Shown piece after piece: positions 1 through 12,800 of a stretch of DNA of 64,000 nucleotides; position 1 is the first letter of the stretch, and every line of letters begins with the position of its first letter. Both the position numbers and the translations under genes were made by a program. The DNA lies in the NCBI GenBank assembly GCA_003864495.1, contig ML133471.1, forward strand, positions 3,160,257-3,224,256. Reading direction: 5' to 3'. The stretch is from Nemopilema nomurai (taxonomy: Eukaryota; Cnidaria; Scyphozoa; Rhizostomeae; Rhizostomatidae). A model generated the notes under the pieces. It was not told the origin of the DNA. It ran no database searches and saw only the letters and a program-made list of their open reading frames with translations.

Positions 1-213
1 GTTCACACGGCACCGATAAAGAAACGGATCCAAATGGATTCACTTTCTAATCGTACCCAAAAGAGTAGGATCTCTCCAAGAAAAGATACGGATCCTAACG
101 TGTCCGTGTATGCCTATCGTAGACGCAAGGCCTATGATAGTCAGTTTGGGCACGAATCTAGGCGGGTCCGTTCGCGTTTCATTTCTATTCATTTAAGGAG
201 GTTTGTCCCGTGA
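1..213 (+). CDS. possible 3'-terminal coding exon of an upstream gene (partial)
   Basis: Frame 1 is open from the left edge of the window to a TGA at 211-213, about 70 codons. The translation is Arg/Lys/Ser-rich and I do not recognise it. No start is needed if this is the last exon of a gene beginning outside the window. An AATAAA at 759-764 could be its polyadenylation signal, giving a 3' UTR of about 550 bases. A 70-codon opening arises by chance a few percent of the time per frame, so this is weak. It could equally be non-coding. Confidence 0.2.
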   Translation, partial: VHTAPIKKRIQMDSLSNRTQKSRISPRKDTDPNVSVYAYRRRKAYDSQFGHESRRVRSRFISIHLRRFVP

Positions 214-3200
214 TTTGAACCAGCCTCATAACGAGATTTGAAGGTCTCCTTTCCTATGGGCATGAAACTCTTTTCAGCGCGGGCCCCTAATGCACCTTTT
301 CTAGTCAATCTCGTTTTGGCACGGATAGCAGCACCCTTTTGGACGGCTTCTAGAGTCCGCGTGCAAGCGAATGGCCTAATCGCATTTATCTGCAAGCTGT
401 ACCTGAAGGTTCCACTTAGAAGCCAAAGTCACTGACATGCTCTAGTCTCTGGTTACCTGGTTACCAATTTGGCGTCCTTTCTCCGATCACTCTTACCATT
501 GTTTCGAAACAGAAGAAACGCAAAAGAAAATATGGTGGCAGACATGTGAAGATTATCCCAAAGGCTTACGTTTTGCAAGCCACCTTCACGCTCAGCTGCC
601 CGGCATTCTGTGTTCCCTTCGTAGAAAGGGGCTTCAACCTTTCTTTGAAAGCGGATAATATACATGATAATATAATGATATTGCCTGTATATGTTAGTTT
701 GTCTGAGACTATGTGGAATCGTGAAAGGCCTGCTTATAATGAGAGGTAATTAGCTGCCAATAAAATTGCTTTCAATTTTTACTGCGCCAAGAAATATTGG
801 CATTGCGACAAAACTGGGAACTCGTTTGTTGTTATGTGCTGTGGATAGTACTTTTGTCTTGATTTCTGTTTTATCGCCAAAGCATAGCAGTTCTTAAAAT
901 TCATCTTTTCATTACAACAATACGATTACCCTTCCGTACAATATGGTTGTCTGCCTTTGTTTTGCTGACAATTGTGCTCATGCAACCGTGCCGCCCTTCC
1001 TTAAACCGTCGTCTCGTCGAATGGAGACGTAGGTTAATGTTTGCGCGGGTTCTTGTTTACTCTAATGCAATTAAATGTCGAATCTTGTTAGATTTGCGCA
1101 GCGAGGTGCACTTCGCGTGCATTTTTCATGGATTTAGTTGTGTGCAAAGTTTGACGGCTTAGCGACGACTTCCATTACGGTGTGACTGGCCGAAGAGTTT
1201 ATGAATGGCGATACGCTTCTTGGACTCACCTACACGCAAGCAGAACAGAGTCGATGCAGTTCCTACCAGCGTAAGTAATCAGCGTTCTGATATTGATTCT
1301 GGATAGCAGAACGTGTTCGTGTGCCACCCGTAATCTTCAGGAGCATTATCTGCATATTTATGCTGTCGGGCCGAAGTAACGGACACAAAGTCGGTCGGTG
1401 GGAGTCCACATGATGAGAAATAAATAAAGAAACCATTCGTTGCAAAAAGTATAACTGGAGACCAGGTCGCAATCAGTTCAAGCGACGATCTAGCTTAGGT
1501 GTACTGGGAGATTTGGATTGTTGGGGAGAGCTACCCAAAAGCAAAGCAAGATGATAGATATTCGCTTCATTGGATATTTCAAGGGTCGGCGGTCCTTCTT
1601 CTCGCCTCTTGATTTCTTTTTTAAAAGACTTTTTGAGTTTAATGTGGATGTAACCGGCCCCAACTGTCGTTTTGTTTTTTATTCAAATCGCGGATTCCTA
1701 GCATCCAAAGTAGTTTTGAAGGCCTGTTTTTGTGGAAATTCAATCAAAGAAACCAATCAAAAGGCCCACCTGGGAAGGTGCTCCTGTGGGACGCGTTTGC
1801 AGAAGTCAGTTGATCTCCATTGAATTCCCACTGGACCACTCGACCAGCAGGATCAGTTGAACAACAACATCCACCTCGGAGCAAATTCGCATTCAGCAGC
1901 GCTCTGTGTGTTTCAGGCGATGTGGGTATTCACTGTCCTGTGGCTTGGTTTCAACGATGAGATTTTTATATTGCTTTTCAACAACCGGACTCTTTCAAAT
2001 ATGTCTTCATAAGCTTCCCATTCATTTACTGTTTCGCTGCTGGCTCTTTTAAAAGTTTGGTTTGCCCTTGTATGTATGGCAAGATGAAAATTCTTGTTCC
2101 CTGACTTTGAGTTGGATGCGGCGTTCAGTGATTGGTGCAAAGGTGTGATCTTATCAGTTCTTGGAAGTGTCGCATACCCAATGTCCAATTTGGATTCTTC
2201 CCATAAATCCAATTATGGATGAACACATGACAAATTTGATCTAGCAATCATATATTTAGTTCGCTTTTTTGGGCTTTACCAGGTATTTCCGTCTTTCGAT
2301 CATTCAAACCATGAAACAGAAAGGCCTGGAATTTTTTAATATTACGCAATGCTTAGCTTGTTAAAAACAGATTGTACTTCAGCATATCAGGTAAACTGAC
2401 CTTTTCGGTTGAAGCTAAATTGAGCCCGTCAACAGTTCGAAATCTGCGCCAGTTTTACTGCTAGGACAGTTTGCTGCCAGTTTGCTACAAGGACTAGTGC
2501 TTTCAAGCCATAACGGCAACTGGTTACTTTCTTCAAGATCCGGTGCTTTCCGTTGGATTCGATGTTCGCATGGATGAAAGTTTCGAAATGAACAATAGAA
2601 CAAGTTTGAATTGCCTTGGTTTGCTTCAGAGAAAAGGTGCTCAGAAATTGCTTTGGTTAAGTTACCAAAACCAATGTTGGTACAAAGTCAATCGGCCAGA
2701 ACGTAATCTGCAGTGAAAGCATACATGGTCGCCATTTGAAAGGTGGTCGAAGCAGCCCCACTGTTGCCGCCATTTATAAGGCCCCTGTTGTGTTGCCAGG
2801 GGACACCGTTTTGGTGCCTTGAGAAGACGACGTTTAATCCACAGAGATGACGAAGGTCTCGTTTGTCGGTGGCTGCTAATTTTAGGGCTTTCGCCGCCCA
2901 ATAGATGCTTTTTCATTTACTCTCCTGGCAAACATTTGCTCGTATTTACATAACATGTGCAGCAATGCAAACAATTGGTGGGTTATTTATTGCCAGTATT
3001 CACCGCCGCCATTGTCCGTTAGCCTTTTGACCTTGCTCAAATCAAGTGGTGAGCGGAGGAGGCTACCCAGTGGACTCGAATCATAGAGCCTCAAATCAAA
3101 CTGCCCCCGACCTATAAAACGGCAGCTGAACATAGGGCCTCCAGCCACGGGGCCTCTTCTTTTTAAACCCAGCTTTCTTACTTCAACCCAGTCTTTCAGA

Positions 3201-3626
3201 GATAGATACCCCGACGGGGGAGTAAGTTGGACAATTGTTGATCTGACAAGCAAGCAGTCGTTGATCCGTTGCCTCGAGTTTTCGTCACTTTTTGTTTTGA
3301 GACTTCCCCCGTCTTTGTTGGTGATGGCATTTTCATGGTTCCCGTGTTTATATTTAGAATGGTGGCTACCCTTCCCGTGCTTCCGATAATTACAAACAGA
3401 AACTGATGGTTTGACTCTCAGCAGATTGTTTTCCTTCCCGTCATAGCCTGTTTATGGCGTTTGTTTACCGGGGTTTGTTCCGATTCTTTCGCTAATGCAG
3501 ATGAGAATTTCGTCAATACTTGCACATTTGTTTGCTTGAAGGTCTCGAAATGTTCTGGTCCCCTGGTCCGCTGGAATCTCCTTTTTGAATTCCAGAAACA
3601 AACCGACATGAAGAACCTGAAGCGCA

Positions 3627-3634
3627 TGACGTCA
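3627..3634. promoter_or_regulatory. CRE-like palindrome, upstream copy
   Basis: Perfect TGACGTCA, the consensus full site for CREB/ATF bZIP factors, about 230 bases upstream of the semaphorin start codon. Its identity as a working site is inferred from the match and position only. Confidence 0.35.
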
Positions 3635-3693
3635 GCGCTATGATAAAAAGTGACTAACTTCGGACACGCATGACTTGCGGCCGCATGAATGAG

Positions 3694-3701
3694 TGACGTC
3701 A
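3694..3701. promoter_or_regulatory. CRE-like palindrome, downstream copy
   Basis: Second perfect TGACGTCA, 67 bases after the first and about 160 bases before the semaphorin ATG. Two perfect 8-base palindromes this close are unlikely by chance, which raises the odds that this is promoter sequence. Confidence 0.4.
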
Positions 3702-3861
3702 CACAAGCTTTGTTCTACAAGGAAGGGGCGTAGATTGAGTTACTAATAGAAAAGTTCCGCCTTATCATTGGCGCAATGTTGTTGTTTCATCGCCTCAGAT
3801 TTTAACTTAGTGTATTTTATTCACAGCTAAAAGCCTGATATTTCACGAAAAATACTAGAAA

Positions 3862-6800
3862 ATGGGGTTGGTCCGGATCCATATTTTGGTGGCTGTTTTC
3901 TTTTGTATGGCTGAAAGCGATGCTGAAATTGGATCTGCTCTTCACTCGGTGCCATCGACAAGTAAGTTTGTTTATTTACCACACTCTCGTGGTATCTTTC
4001 TCTTCTTGTCCATCTTGTCTTTTTTCTTTGCCTGTTCAACTAGCGTATCTCTAAAAAAACTGCCTGCTACCGTCATAAACAGTTCAATAAAACAATAAAG
4101 TTATATGATCCTAGGCAAGCCACCTTGAATTCCAAATATCAATTTACTGCGATTCTTTGAAAAACGCCCTAGGCGATAGCAATACATTTTATTCTTTATG
4201 CGCCAAAGCATATGTGTTGTTGCTGCTGTGACCTTTCATCTAGTCTGACTAGACAGCACATTAATCCCTCTTGAGCGATGTTTTCCAGTCAGGTCACCGT
4301 AAGAATTTTATTACGTTAAACGTGTTAGAGAATTAAAGTTTTCAGCGAAATCTGTCCAACTGCCTTGGAAACTTTTCTTACAATGATTAAATCACCCCGG
4401 AAAACACGTTTTATTAGTGAAGGCTGGTTATGGAAATTCAATATGGAAACTAAATGGTTTATTATCAACATTCTTACTTTCAGTCTTCCTGTATTAGAGA
4501 GTATCGTATGAGTTTAAGTTCGATTGTAAGTTGATAGCTGTGAATGGATTGCTAAGGCCTTGGTTCAAAATACAATTCGGCGTAATATAGGCCTACTGTC
4601 GCCGGCAAAAGCTGCAAAGAGGAGGCCCTTTTGAACTGGGTACGTGCGTACGTGCTGCAGAGCAAAAGAGGTCACTTTCCAGCTGGGCTTGAATTTCCAT
4701 GGCAACTTCAAAATACTTTTTCATGATGTTAAAATGCATCGAAGGTAAATGATAAACGGTAATGATAAACGGCATGAATTACTTGTGCCTTTTTCGACCC
4801 ATCCTTTTCCGTTTGGTTAATTTTGTTGACAAGGAGCAGCTCACGTGAATTGATGCATGGAAGATCTTCGTTGAAATTGGTATTGGCTGTTTTCTAATTT
4901 CCTTTGCTAGTCGGCGGCGTGACTTTAGCTCTGCGTCGGAGATTACCGTAAACCACGCTGTTTTAGATTGTAGTCTGTTTCGACTTCCGTGGGGCTTTTG
5001 TATTCGATATGGACTTCTGCATCGGCGTGACTGATTCATCAGCGAGAGCCCTCTTATCTGAAGACCCACCGGTGAATTTCTGTTACGTAAAACTGGTAGC
5101 TTTCATTATCGGCAATGATATGATCAGCCCCCTCATTTCCTAGGTAGATTTGCCATCTCTATCGAATATTTTTCTGAGTATTCACGTAATTTGTGCCAAA
5201 TGTAGGCTGCGTTAGTCTCTCTCTCCCCACAAGCCTACACTGAATTGCTCGTCCAGTTCGGAATTCGGCCGCTCAATATTTCATTTAATCTGTTCAAGTT
5301 TATCGAAGGCCAATGTTTTGATGTGCCGGCGTCAGACGATTTTTCTGACGTTAACCAACATTTCCACTCACAAAAGTAGCAGATTATGTGGCTGGAAATC
5401 CTCTTGTTGTCCTAGTTTGGTGTTGCCTGCTGCTGTTGTTTGTTTGCATTCCTTTGGGCATTTCCTTCATACAACTAGATGTTTATTATGATGCTTGCTT
5501 ATCTGAATGTTTGCAAATACGATTTGCATTAAAAGCAAGTCTACCCCCCCCCCCCTTAAATTTGTTAGAAGATTCCCCTTTATGATTTTCATGGAGAGCA
5601 GGCGTGGATAAAAGAATGCCTTCCTTAGAAAGAAAGGGGACGTTGTAGGGAATGCCATGTTGACACGCTCTCGCCCTTATATTCGCTCTCGCCCTTATAT
5701 TCGCTCTCGCCCTTATATTCGCTCTCGCCCTTATATTCGCTCTAGCCCTTATATTCGCTCTAGCCCTTATATTCGCTCTCGCCCTTATATTCGCTCTAGC
5801 CCTTATATTCGCTCTCGCCCTTATATTCGCTCTCGCCCTTATATTCGCTCTCGCCCTTATATTCGCTCTAGCCCTTATATTCGCTCTAGCCCTTATATTC
5901 GCTCTCGCCCTTATATTCGCTCTCGCCCTTATATTCCGGATATGCAGGCTGTAGACATAGCTGATGTCGCAGGTCAGTGTACGGCCCTTGCTCGACCTGC
6001 GAATGCTCCTCCGTTGAGCCAGTGTCGCATTCAGCCTCACGGGAAGCAAGCTCTTCGCGGCACACTTGGTTTTTTGGTCAATTTGAAACGTATGCCTGAA
6101 ACACCGTTCTAATCACCCCTATACCCCTCAAATGCCCCACCTTCCCATATTATAAAGTGAATTCTGGCAATCATCTTTTGCAGGCAGCAGCATTCGCCGT
6201 TTTCCAGTGGCTGGCTCCGAATACTCGAAGCTGTTAGTTGACTTTAGAAGTGTCGAACTAAGTCCCAAAAAGACCAATGTTTTGGTGGCAGCAAAGTGAG
6301 TTTCTTAAAGAGAGTGGTTTTGACCTTTTCTCCGCATGCACCCATTTTTAGGAAAGAGGATATCGCTCGCGAATTTTGAGTTCCCTGACTGCGTTTCAAT
6401 TAGCCAACAAACGTTTCATTTTTCAATCCAAGAAATGTCAGCAACATGTTAAATTTCTTTTTTCTAGTGCCTTTTCGGTTTCCTAACATTTCGTTAGCCT
6501 CGCTATTTATATTTCAATTTCTTTATAGGGAATATCTCTTTCGTTTGGACATAGAAACCTTCGACGTTCAGAATACGAGTCTCAGCGAGAATGTAAGTAT
6601 GACAGTGGTCTTTTGCAAAGTTCCTAAATGAATGAGGTTAGGAGCGACGGATTTTACTTTAAGGTCGATTAACGTCAATTAATGCCCCCTCAATTGAAAA
6701 GGAGCCCCTTAATCGTGAGCATCCCGTGAAAATATCCAACAGCCACCTTTCCCTAGAATGTGCATCCTATCATTAAAATTTCCGTCTCTTTCTGTTTACG

Positions 6801-9800
6801 GCCTCAAGTTACGGCCATCAGTTGTGCTTGCGCAAGCACGCTCTCGTTTCCTAAGCGTCTTATCTTTAGTTTTCACCAAAGCATCTATCCTTTTCTTAAA
6901 ACGCTGACATCTTGAAATCCCATCAACATTGTCACGATAAACGTTATCAAGCTCAATATGTGTTCTTTGTTATTCTTATTTTGAATGTGTCTGTAATTAT
7001 TGCTCTGTTGGTGTTTGGATGCATTAAGCCGCTGCTACTATCCTTGTATGTCAGATGACCTTCTCTTGTTTGATCTGCTATATTCTTGCTGATCCTGCGA
7101 TTTAAGGTGGATAACCTGACCTATTATGCCTAGAGAACCTCTGTACACGGGACCACAATTCGATGCTGTCGCATACTAATCATCCATCAGTCATTGATTG
7201 ATCAGCCGATTTGTCAATCGGTCGATCAGTCGATTTGCCAATCGGTCGATCAGTCGATTGGTGAATTTATGAATCGATCGACCGGACTCTGCAATTGTAC
7301 TTCTTTTAATCTTCATCGACTTAGCTTGAAGAAGAAGTGCTAAATAGATGCGATTTATTGTAATCTGATAAATGATAACCATCTTTTTCAGCTGCAGTAG
7401 CGATTTGAGATTCACTTGAGTTGCTTTCGTTGCTGTTATTGTTTGTTATCGATTCATCCTTTCGTAGATACTACATATGCCGGTGGAAAAAAAGTTGTAC
7501 GACCGATGCCTGGCTAATAAGATCGAAAAGGTACGTCCTATGATACGCAGATGCCAGGAAATCCAGCTTCCTGTCAACTATCAGCCCAGCCTTGTGGTAG
7601 TACAGTGTAGCAAGATGCAGCGACTGCAGTAGGCTACACGACCGACACAGTCCGTTGTTTAAGCTGGTTCCGTCTATTAGTTCCGCATGTCAACGAAACT
7701 TTTTCCTTGTTCATGGCTTTATTATACCCATATGCTGATACTGTGCCCTCTCGTGTCGTAGAATGTTTGCCCCAACTACATGCTCTTCGCAATTTACAAC
7801 AGCTCGTCGGAAATATTCGCTTGCGGCACCTACTCGCTCCTTCGACGGTGCTGGCTCGTTTCGGTTAGTAGTCAACACCTGGTTCATATTTGCGTTTGTT
7901 CCCTTGCTTTTACTCCTCGTCACAGTTCGACAGTGTTGTGCGAAAGCAAAGTGGAAGTGTGGTCCTTTCATGCTCGTCGCATTAGCAGCAGTTGCAAGTT
8001 TTTATAGAAAGCCAATAACAACTATGCTACAAGCAAAGTTTCCTACTCTTGCCATCATACCTCTGATGAGAAAATTTATTTTCAACATATCTTATCGATG
8101 TTCTTACTACTACCACACATTTGCAACATTTTGGAAAGGGACCTCTGGGAACAATTTGCCCAGAACTGCGTCAAGCAGCTGATATATATATATATATAAC
8201 CACGACATTGCATGAAGGAGTTTTTGTACTTGTGTGATATATTGGCCATAAAATACACCTATATGGACCCCACTTGCGTTTAATTTCACCTTTCTTCGAA
8301 CAGAATAGCACATTCAAAGTTATCAAACGAGTGGATGGAGAATTTGGTGCCAGCAACGAATTCACCCCCGATTTACCCAGCGGAAGCATCGTTGGCACAA
8401 CAACTGGTAAAAAAACCTTGTACACGATTTTAGATGCAAATGTTCTCTTAGCATAGCTAGTTGCTTTATTCTTAACCCCGTACAAAAGTTTCGCCTGAAC
8501 ATTATGGCATGGCTCAGTAGCAGCACCAATGTCAAAAGGGGGGGGGGGGGGGGGGGTTTGACCTCTTCTTTGTCTTGCTTTGCTTTTGCAAAGGAGGTCC
8601 TTTTCACCTCCTTGATTACGTTCTGGACGCTTTTCGTGTAGTCACTTAGCTGTGCGGCTGATCAGACCTTTGTGTTAGTCTGACCAACACGTTGCTCTGC
8701 CCTTTTCAACCGCTCTTGCTTTAACTGACATTCAACTGTCATTATGGCTACGATTCATTGGCGGTTCCAATGATATGTGACATTTTGCTGAAGGGAAATC
8801 CGCTCAGTCTTGCTTCATTTACTTCTGCTAAGATGCAATCCAGTTAGGATAATCTGCTCGTTTTGTTTCGAACTCCAGACTCAATTTCTTTTCGCGTGAA
8901 GGCTGACATACTTTCTGGCTGTCGCAACAATCCGTGCCATGGCTGATTAATCCATTTTGAAATCCCCATGGATTTTGGAAGAATATTTAAATGGCTGCCC
9001 TTTTACTCATCGATCATCTCTTTTAAATGTCATCTATTAAATCTCCCGTTGTGCGGTCTCTCGGGAATCTTGTTGTTGCGGCTGCTCGCCCTAGCAGCGT
9101 CTTAAGGCCTGTTTTTAATTACTCACATGAGTATCATTGGTGAGAGAAAGGGTGACTAGCCGTTTCAGCTCTTAACATTGAGACGACGCGCTTGATATAC
9201 AGGTCTGAAAGCGCAGATCCGTGGATTGCAAACAGTTTTCTAGTTCTGAAGTATGACACATTCCTTTTAGATAACGGTGGCATATACGGCGCTGTGGTAA
9301 TTAGAGAAAAGAAACGCAGCTCACTACATGCTATTTTGAGTGACGACGCTAAGATGAAATCAGGAAAGCCAACGCTGCAATTTAACGGTGAGTCGCATGC
9401 TAATCGCTCTCGTCTAAGATTGCCGTCAATCACCATAATTGTGTCTCTCTTGATCTTTGTTCTAAAAATCCCAGTATGCAATTCTCAAACTATCATCTTT
9501 ATCCCCAGACCCCCATTTCGTGTATTCGTACGCCGCTGATGATGGCTTCGTGTATTTCTTTTTCTCGGAAACGGCCGATGAAGTTTCAGATAGACAGGTG
9601 AATATGACGTTCTCATTTCTAATTTCATCTAATGTGTGCCCTATAATATTTTGGTTTTTGTTGCCCTGCCATTATAGACTTGTCTAATTCTCCAAACAGA
9701 ACACCCTGTTATACAAGTGGATGAACGACAGTAAAAATGTTCTTTTCGCCAACTTACTTGGCTGCTCGCTAAGACAATGGCCATGTAGGTTTTATAGGTG

Positions 9801-12800
9801 AACCCACGTTTCCCAACCTACCCAATTGTACCAGTAAAATGAAAAGTGGTCAACTTTGCTTTCTCTTTTTTGTAATAAGCTGACTTTGAAACGGGAGGGG
9901 TGGGCGAGTTTAGGCATCAACGTTCCTCTGGGTAGCATATTTCTCATTCACCAGCGATCTGTTTCCTTTAGATGGTGTACTCAAGAGTGGGCCGTGTCTG
10001 CTCGGTAAGCTCCACAGTTATTCCTCTGTTGTTGTTGATGCCATTTCTGTTTGCGATTGATTTCAATGTAGTCCTGTTGACGTAAGCCAGATTTAAGAGC
10101 TCTTTTTTCATATTGCAAGTCTTCGAAGGCCTGTTTATGCTGACATCATCATTTTCGATCTGCGACCAATTTTCTTAATGACTAACATAATTGCCCGTTA
10201 TTTTTTAGTACGACAGGGGATCGTTCTTAGCTGATTACAACACATTCATCTCCTTCACCAAGAGTCAGATTATTTGTTACGAGAAGGGTGCAGTCCGTGA
10301 CTATTACGATCACATCCGTACGTTCTTCTTTGCTCCATTTACTAAGCACTGCAACGTGCTTAGCTTTCTCATTATCATGCCACTCTTATCTGGTTTTTTC
10401 TCTCTATAGATATGCGGCCGTCACTAAATTGTTGTCTACCGGCCTATATGATACTCAATGTGATTGTTGAATTGAATCAAATTATTCATTGCCGTATACT
10501 CAAGTTTCTACAGATTATGTCTCCATCTTCCAAGGCTCTCTGTTATTTCATTTGGCTGTAGTTTTGGTTTGACCGATAGAGTAATATCGACAAATAGCTT
10601 TGAAGTACATTCAAATACATCGGTCCACTATATCAGCTACTTGAAAAAGCTGAGCAGTTCAAAACCATTGCTCTTAAAGTCGCCCAGTCTCCAACCTGGT
10701 AGCGTACTGGTCCAAAATCACCACGTGGTTTCTTCATGTTCCTTGTTTCTCTTTCAGAGAGTGCGACTGCAGTGACAGTTCATGATAGTAACGGAAAGCC
10801 AGAAGTCTTCATCTACGCCTCTTTTACCACAACAATGTTAGTCTCACCTTCATGTTTTGTCACGACTGTGATGTTTTTTCATTTGAAGATTTGCAATTTT
10901 TGTTTTCTATTTGAATTATTAAGCACACTTTTAAAGAGTACGTGTTTCTCACTTAACTGTGAGACATGATAAGGATGTTTGGCAAGAAAGTTTGCATTCT
11001 GTTAATATATTTCTTTATGTTTATCGCTGTTCATGCTGCTATTATCGCCATTAAAGTAGGACCCCCGGTCAGCTTGATATCAGTGACAAACAACCAGCCA
11101 ATGGGCAGGCAGGAATGCTGTTAGACAACCCCTCCTGCAAACCTGATGTGAATTGAAGTTTAGAAAATTGAAATAGTAAACGGAGATGCAATTCAATCCG
11201 GCATACCATGCTTTGTTCACTCTGTTGATTGTTGTTGTTGTTGTTGGTTTCAGGCGTGCTACTGGCAGCTCAGCTGTCTGCCGGTATAAGTTCACGGATA
11301 TTCAGAATTTGTTTCAAACAAGTCAATACTACGTGAAAAAGGTGGATGGTGGAAACGTGAAGTACGAGCCCCAGAACCACCCCGACTCAAAGTTCGATGT
11401 TAGCAGAATGAAGGTATACTAGCAACTTCTTGCTTTCGTCTGGAATTGAAGGCTGGCCGGCCAGCCAGCAACCCCTCCCCCTCCCCCTCCCCGGATTGGA
11501 GAGAGATTCGAACTATGGTTGTGAAAACCTTGCATCAACGCTTTACATATCTGGCTATTATTGAAGCTGGCCTAGCCTTGAGGGTTTCATTAGCATTTGA
11601 CATTTTTCTATGGTGGTAGTTTTTATTTCATGTTTCGTAGGAGGAGCATCAGTATCACCAATCTTTATTCCAAACTGAATCAATAGTTTTGTGCTTTTCT
11701 TTGAAACCTCATTATTTGGAAATATATCCAGAAACCTGAACGCACAGAAACCGTTTAAGCCATATTTGATATTAGGTTTATTCCTTCGCTTTTGAATCCC
11801 GTGTATGACGTAAGACGCCCAAATGTTTGAGGAATATCCTTGGCTCTTTTCAGTGCGACAAAAGCTTGAATACGGAGTCGATCAGGTCGCCCTCCTCGAT
11901 ATGGATCACCTCGAATCCGCTGCTTTACAGTGACAACGAGCCATTCGACCGCACCACAGTCACTACGTTCACCGAGAGGTTGGTATGCTCACGAATTCGA
12001 AGGCCTTTCTGTCGAGTGTCAGGTGCCACTTCAAACAGCTGTAAGCCCCTGAAGTGAGCTCTGCGAAGTTGCAGTCCTAAACTTGAGCACATATTTTCAT
12101 TGGTTTAATTTGGCCATGTATGGAAACCGGTGCCAAGCTTGAATTCCCTTTGTGCGTAGAAATGTTGCCACTGAAGCAGCATGTTGATGCAGTCGAATGC
12201 TCACCTGTGTTGTGTCTGCTACAGGGTTACCTCGATTGCCGTTGAGGACGTCCACCGAGAGACAAACAAGACCGATCCTGGCAAGCACATATTGTTCGCA
12301 GGCACAGGTACGTCACAAGCCCGCTCCACAGGGGCAGTAGCGAGTGTGTATGCAATCGACATTTGCAGAAAATGATCCAGCTTGTAGTGAGGGGGCTTGT
12401 TGTGAGATGTGCTCATTGTCCCATGATCAATGAGCGTTCGGCCTTCAGACTGCCTGTAGTTTCATGCTATCCTGTTTTTCGTGCAATCTTTTTCTCGAAT
12501 ATGTAACAGTACTCCCGCTAGAGTCGTGGCTTTCTAAGAATAATGTTACTTCTGTCGTTGTTTCTACGTTTACTTGCAAATCACAGCCTTTAGCAGAATC
12601 TCCCCAAGCTTGTCAAAGCGCTTCCTGTTCAGTGCTGCTCAGTTTCTGCTGTCAGCCATTACCAACAACTAATGCAATATCATATTGATATCTTCTTTTT
12701 GTAGACAACGGAAAGATAATCAAAGTAGTAATGAATGCTACCAACATTGGCAAGCCGGTGGCTCTCGAAGAAATTCAGGCAGTTGATGTGAGTTCTTCGC

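Larger units (their letters stand above)
214..3826. other. intergenic region upstream of the semaphorin gene
   Basis: I see no convincing gene here. Small ORFs occur on both strands (the longest is 99 codons on the minus strand, 1913-2212), but none resembles a known family or shows a splice-consistent continuation. An AATAAA lies at 759-764. The last 250 bases, next to the semaphorin start, hold two TGACGTCA palindromes listed separately. A CAG at 3824-3826 preceded by a pyrimidine-rich stretch could be the acceptor of a 5' UTR intron. Confidence 0.5.

Noticed and set aside
1913..2212. 99-codon minus-strand ORF
   Set aside because: No recognisable motif, no splice-consistent neighbours, and a length within chance for this much sequence.
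5486..6112. RARANI (-) and RSRPYI (+) repeat ORFs of 187 and 151 codons
   Set aside because: Explained by the 18-bp minisatellite in semaphorin intron 1.
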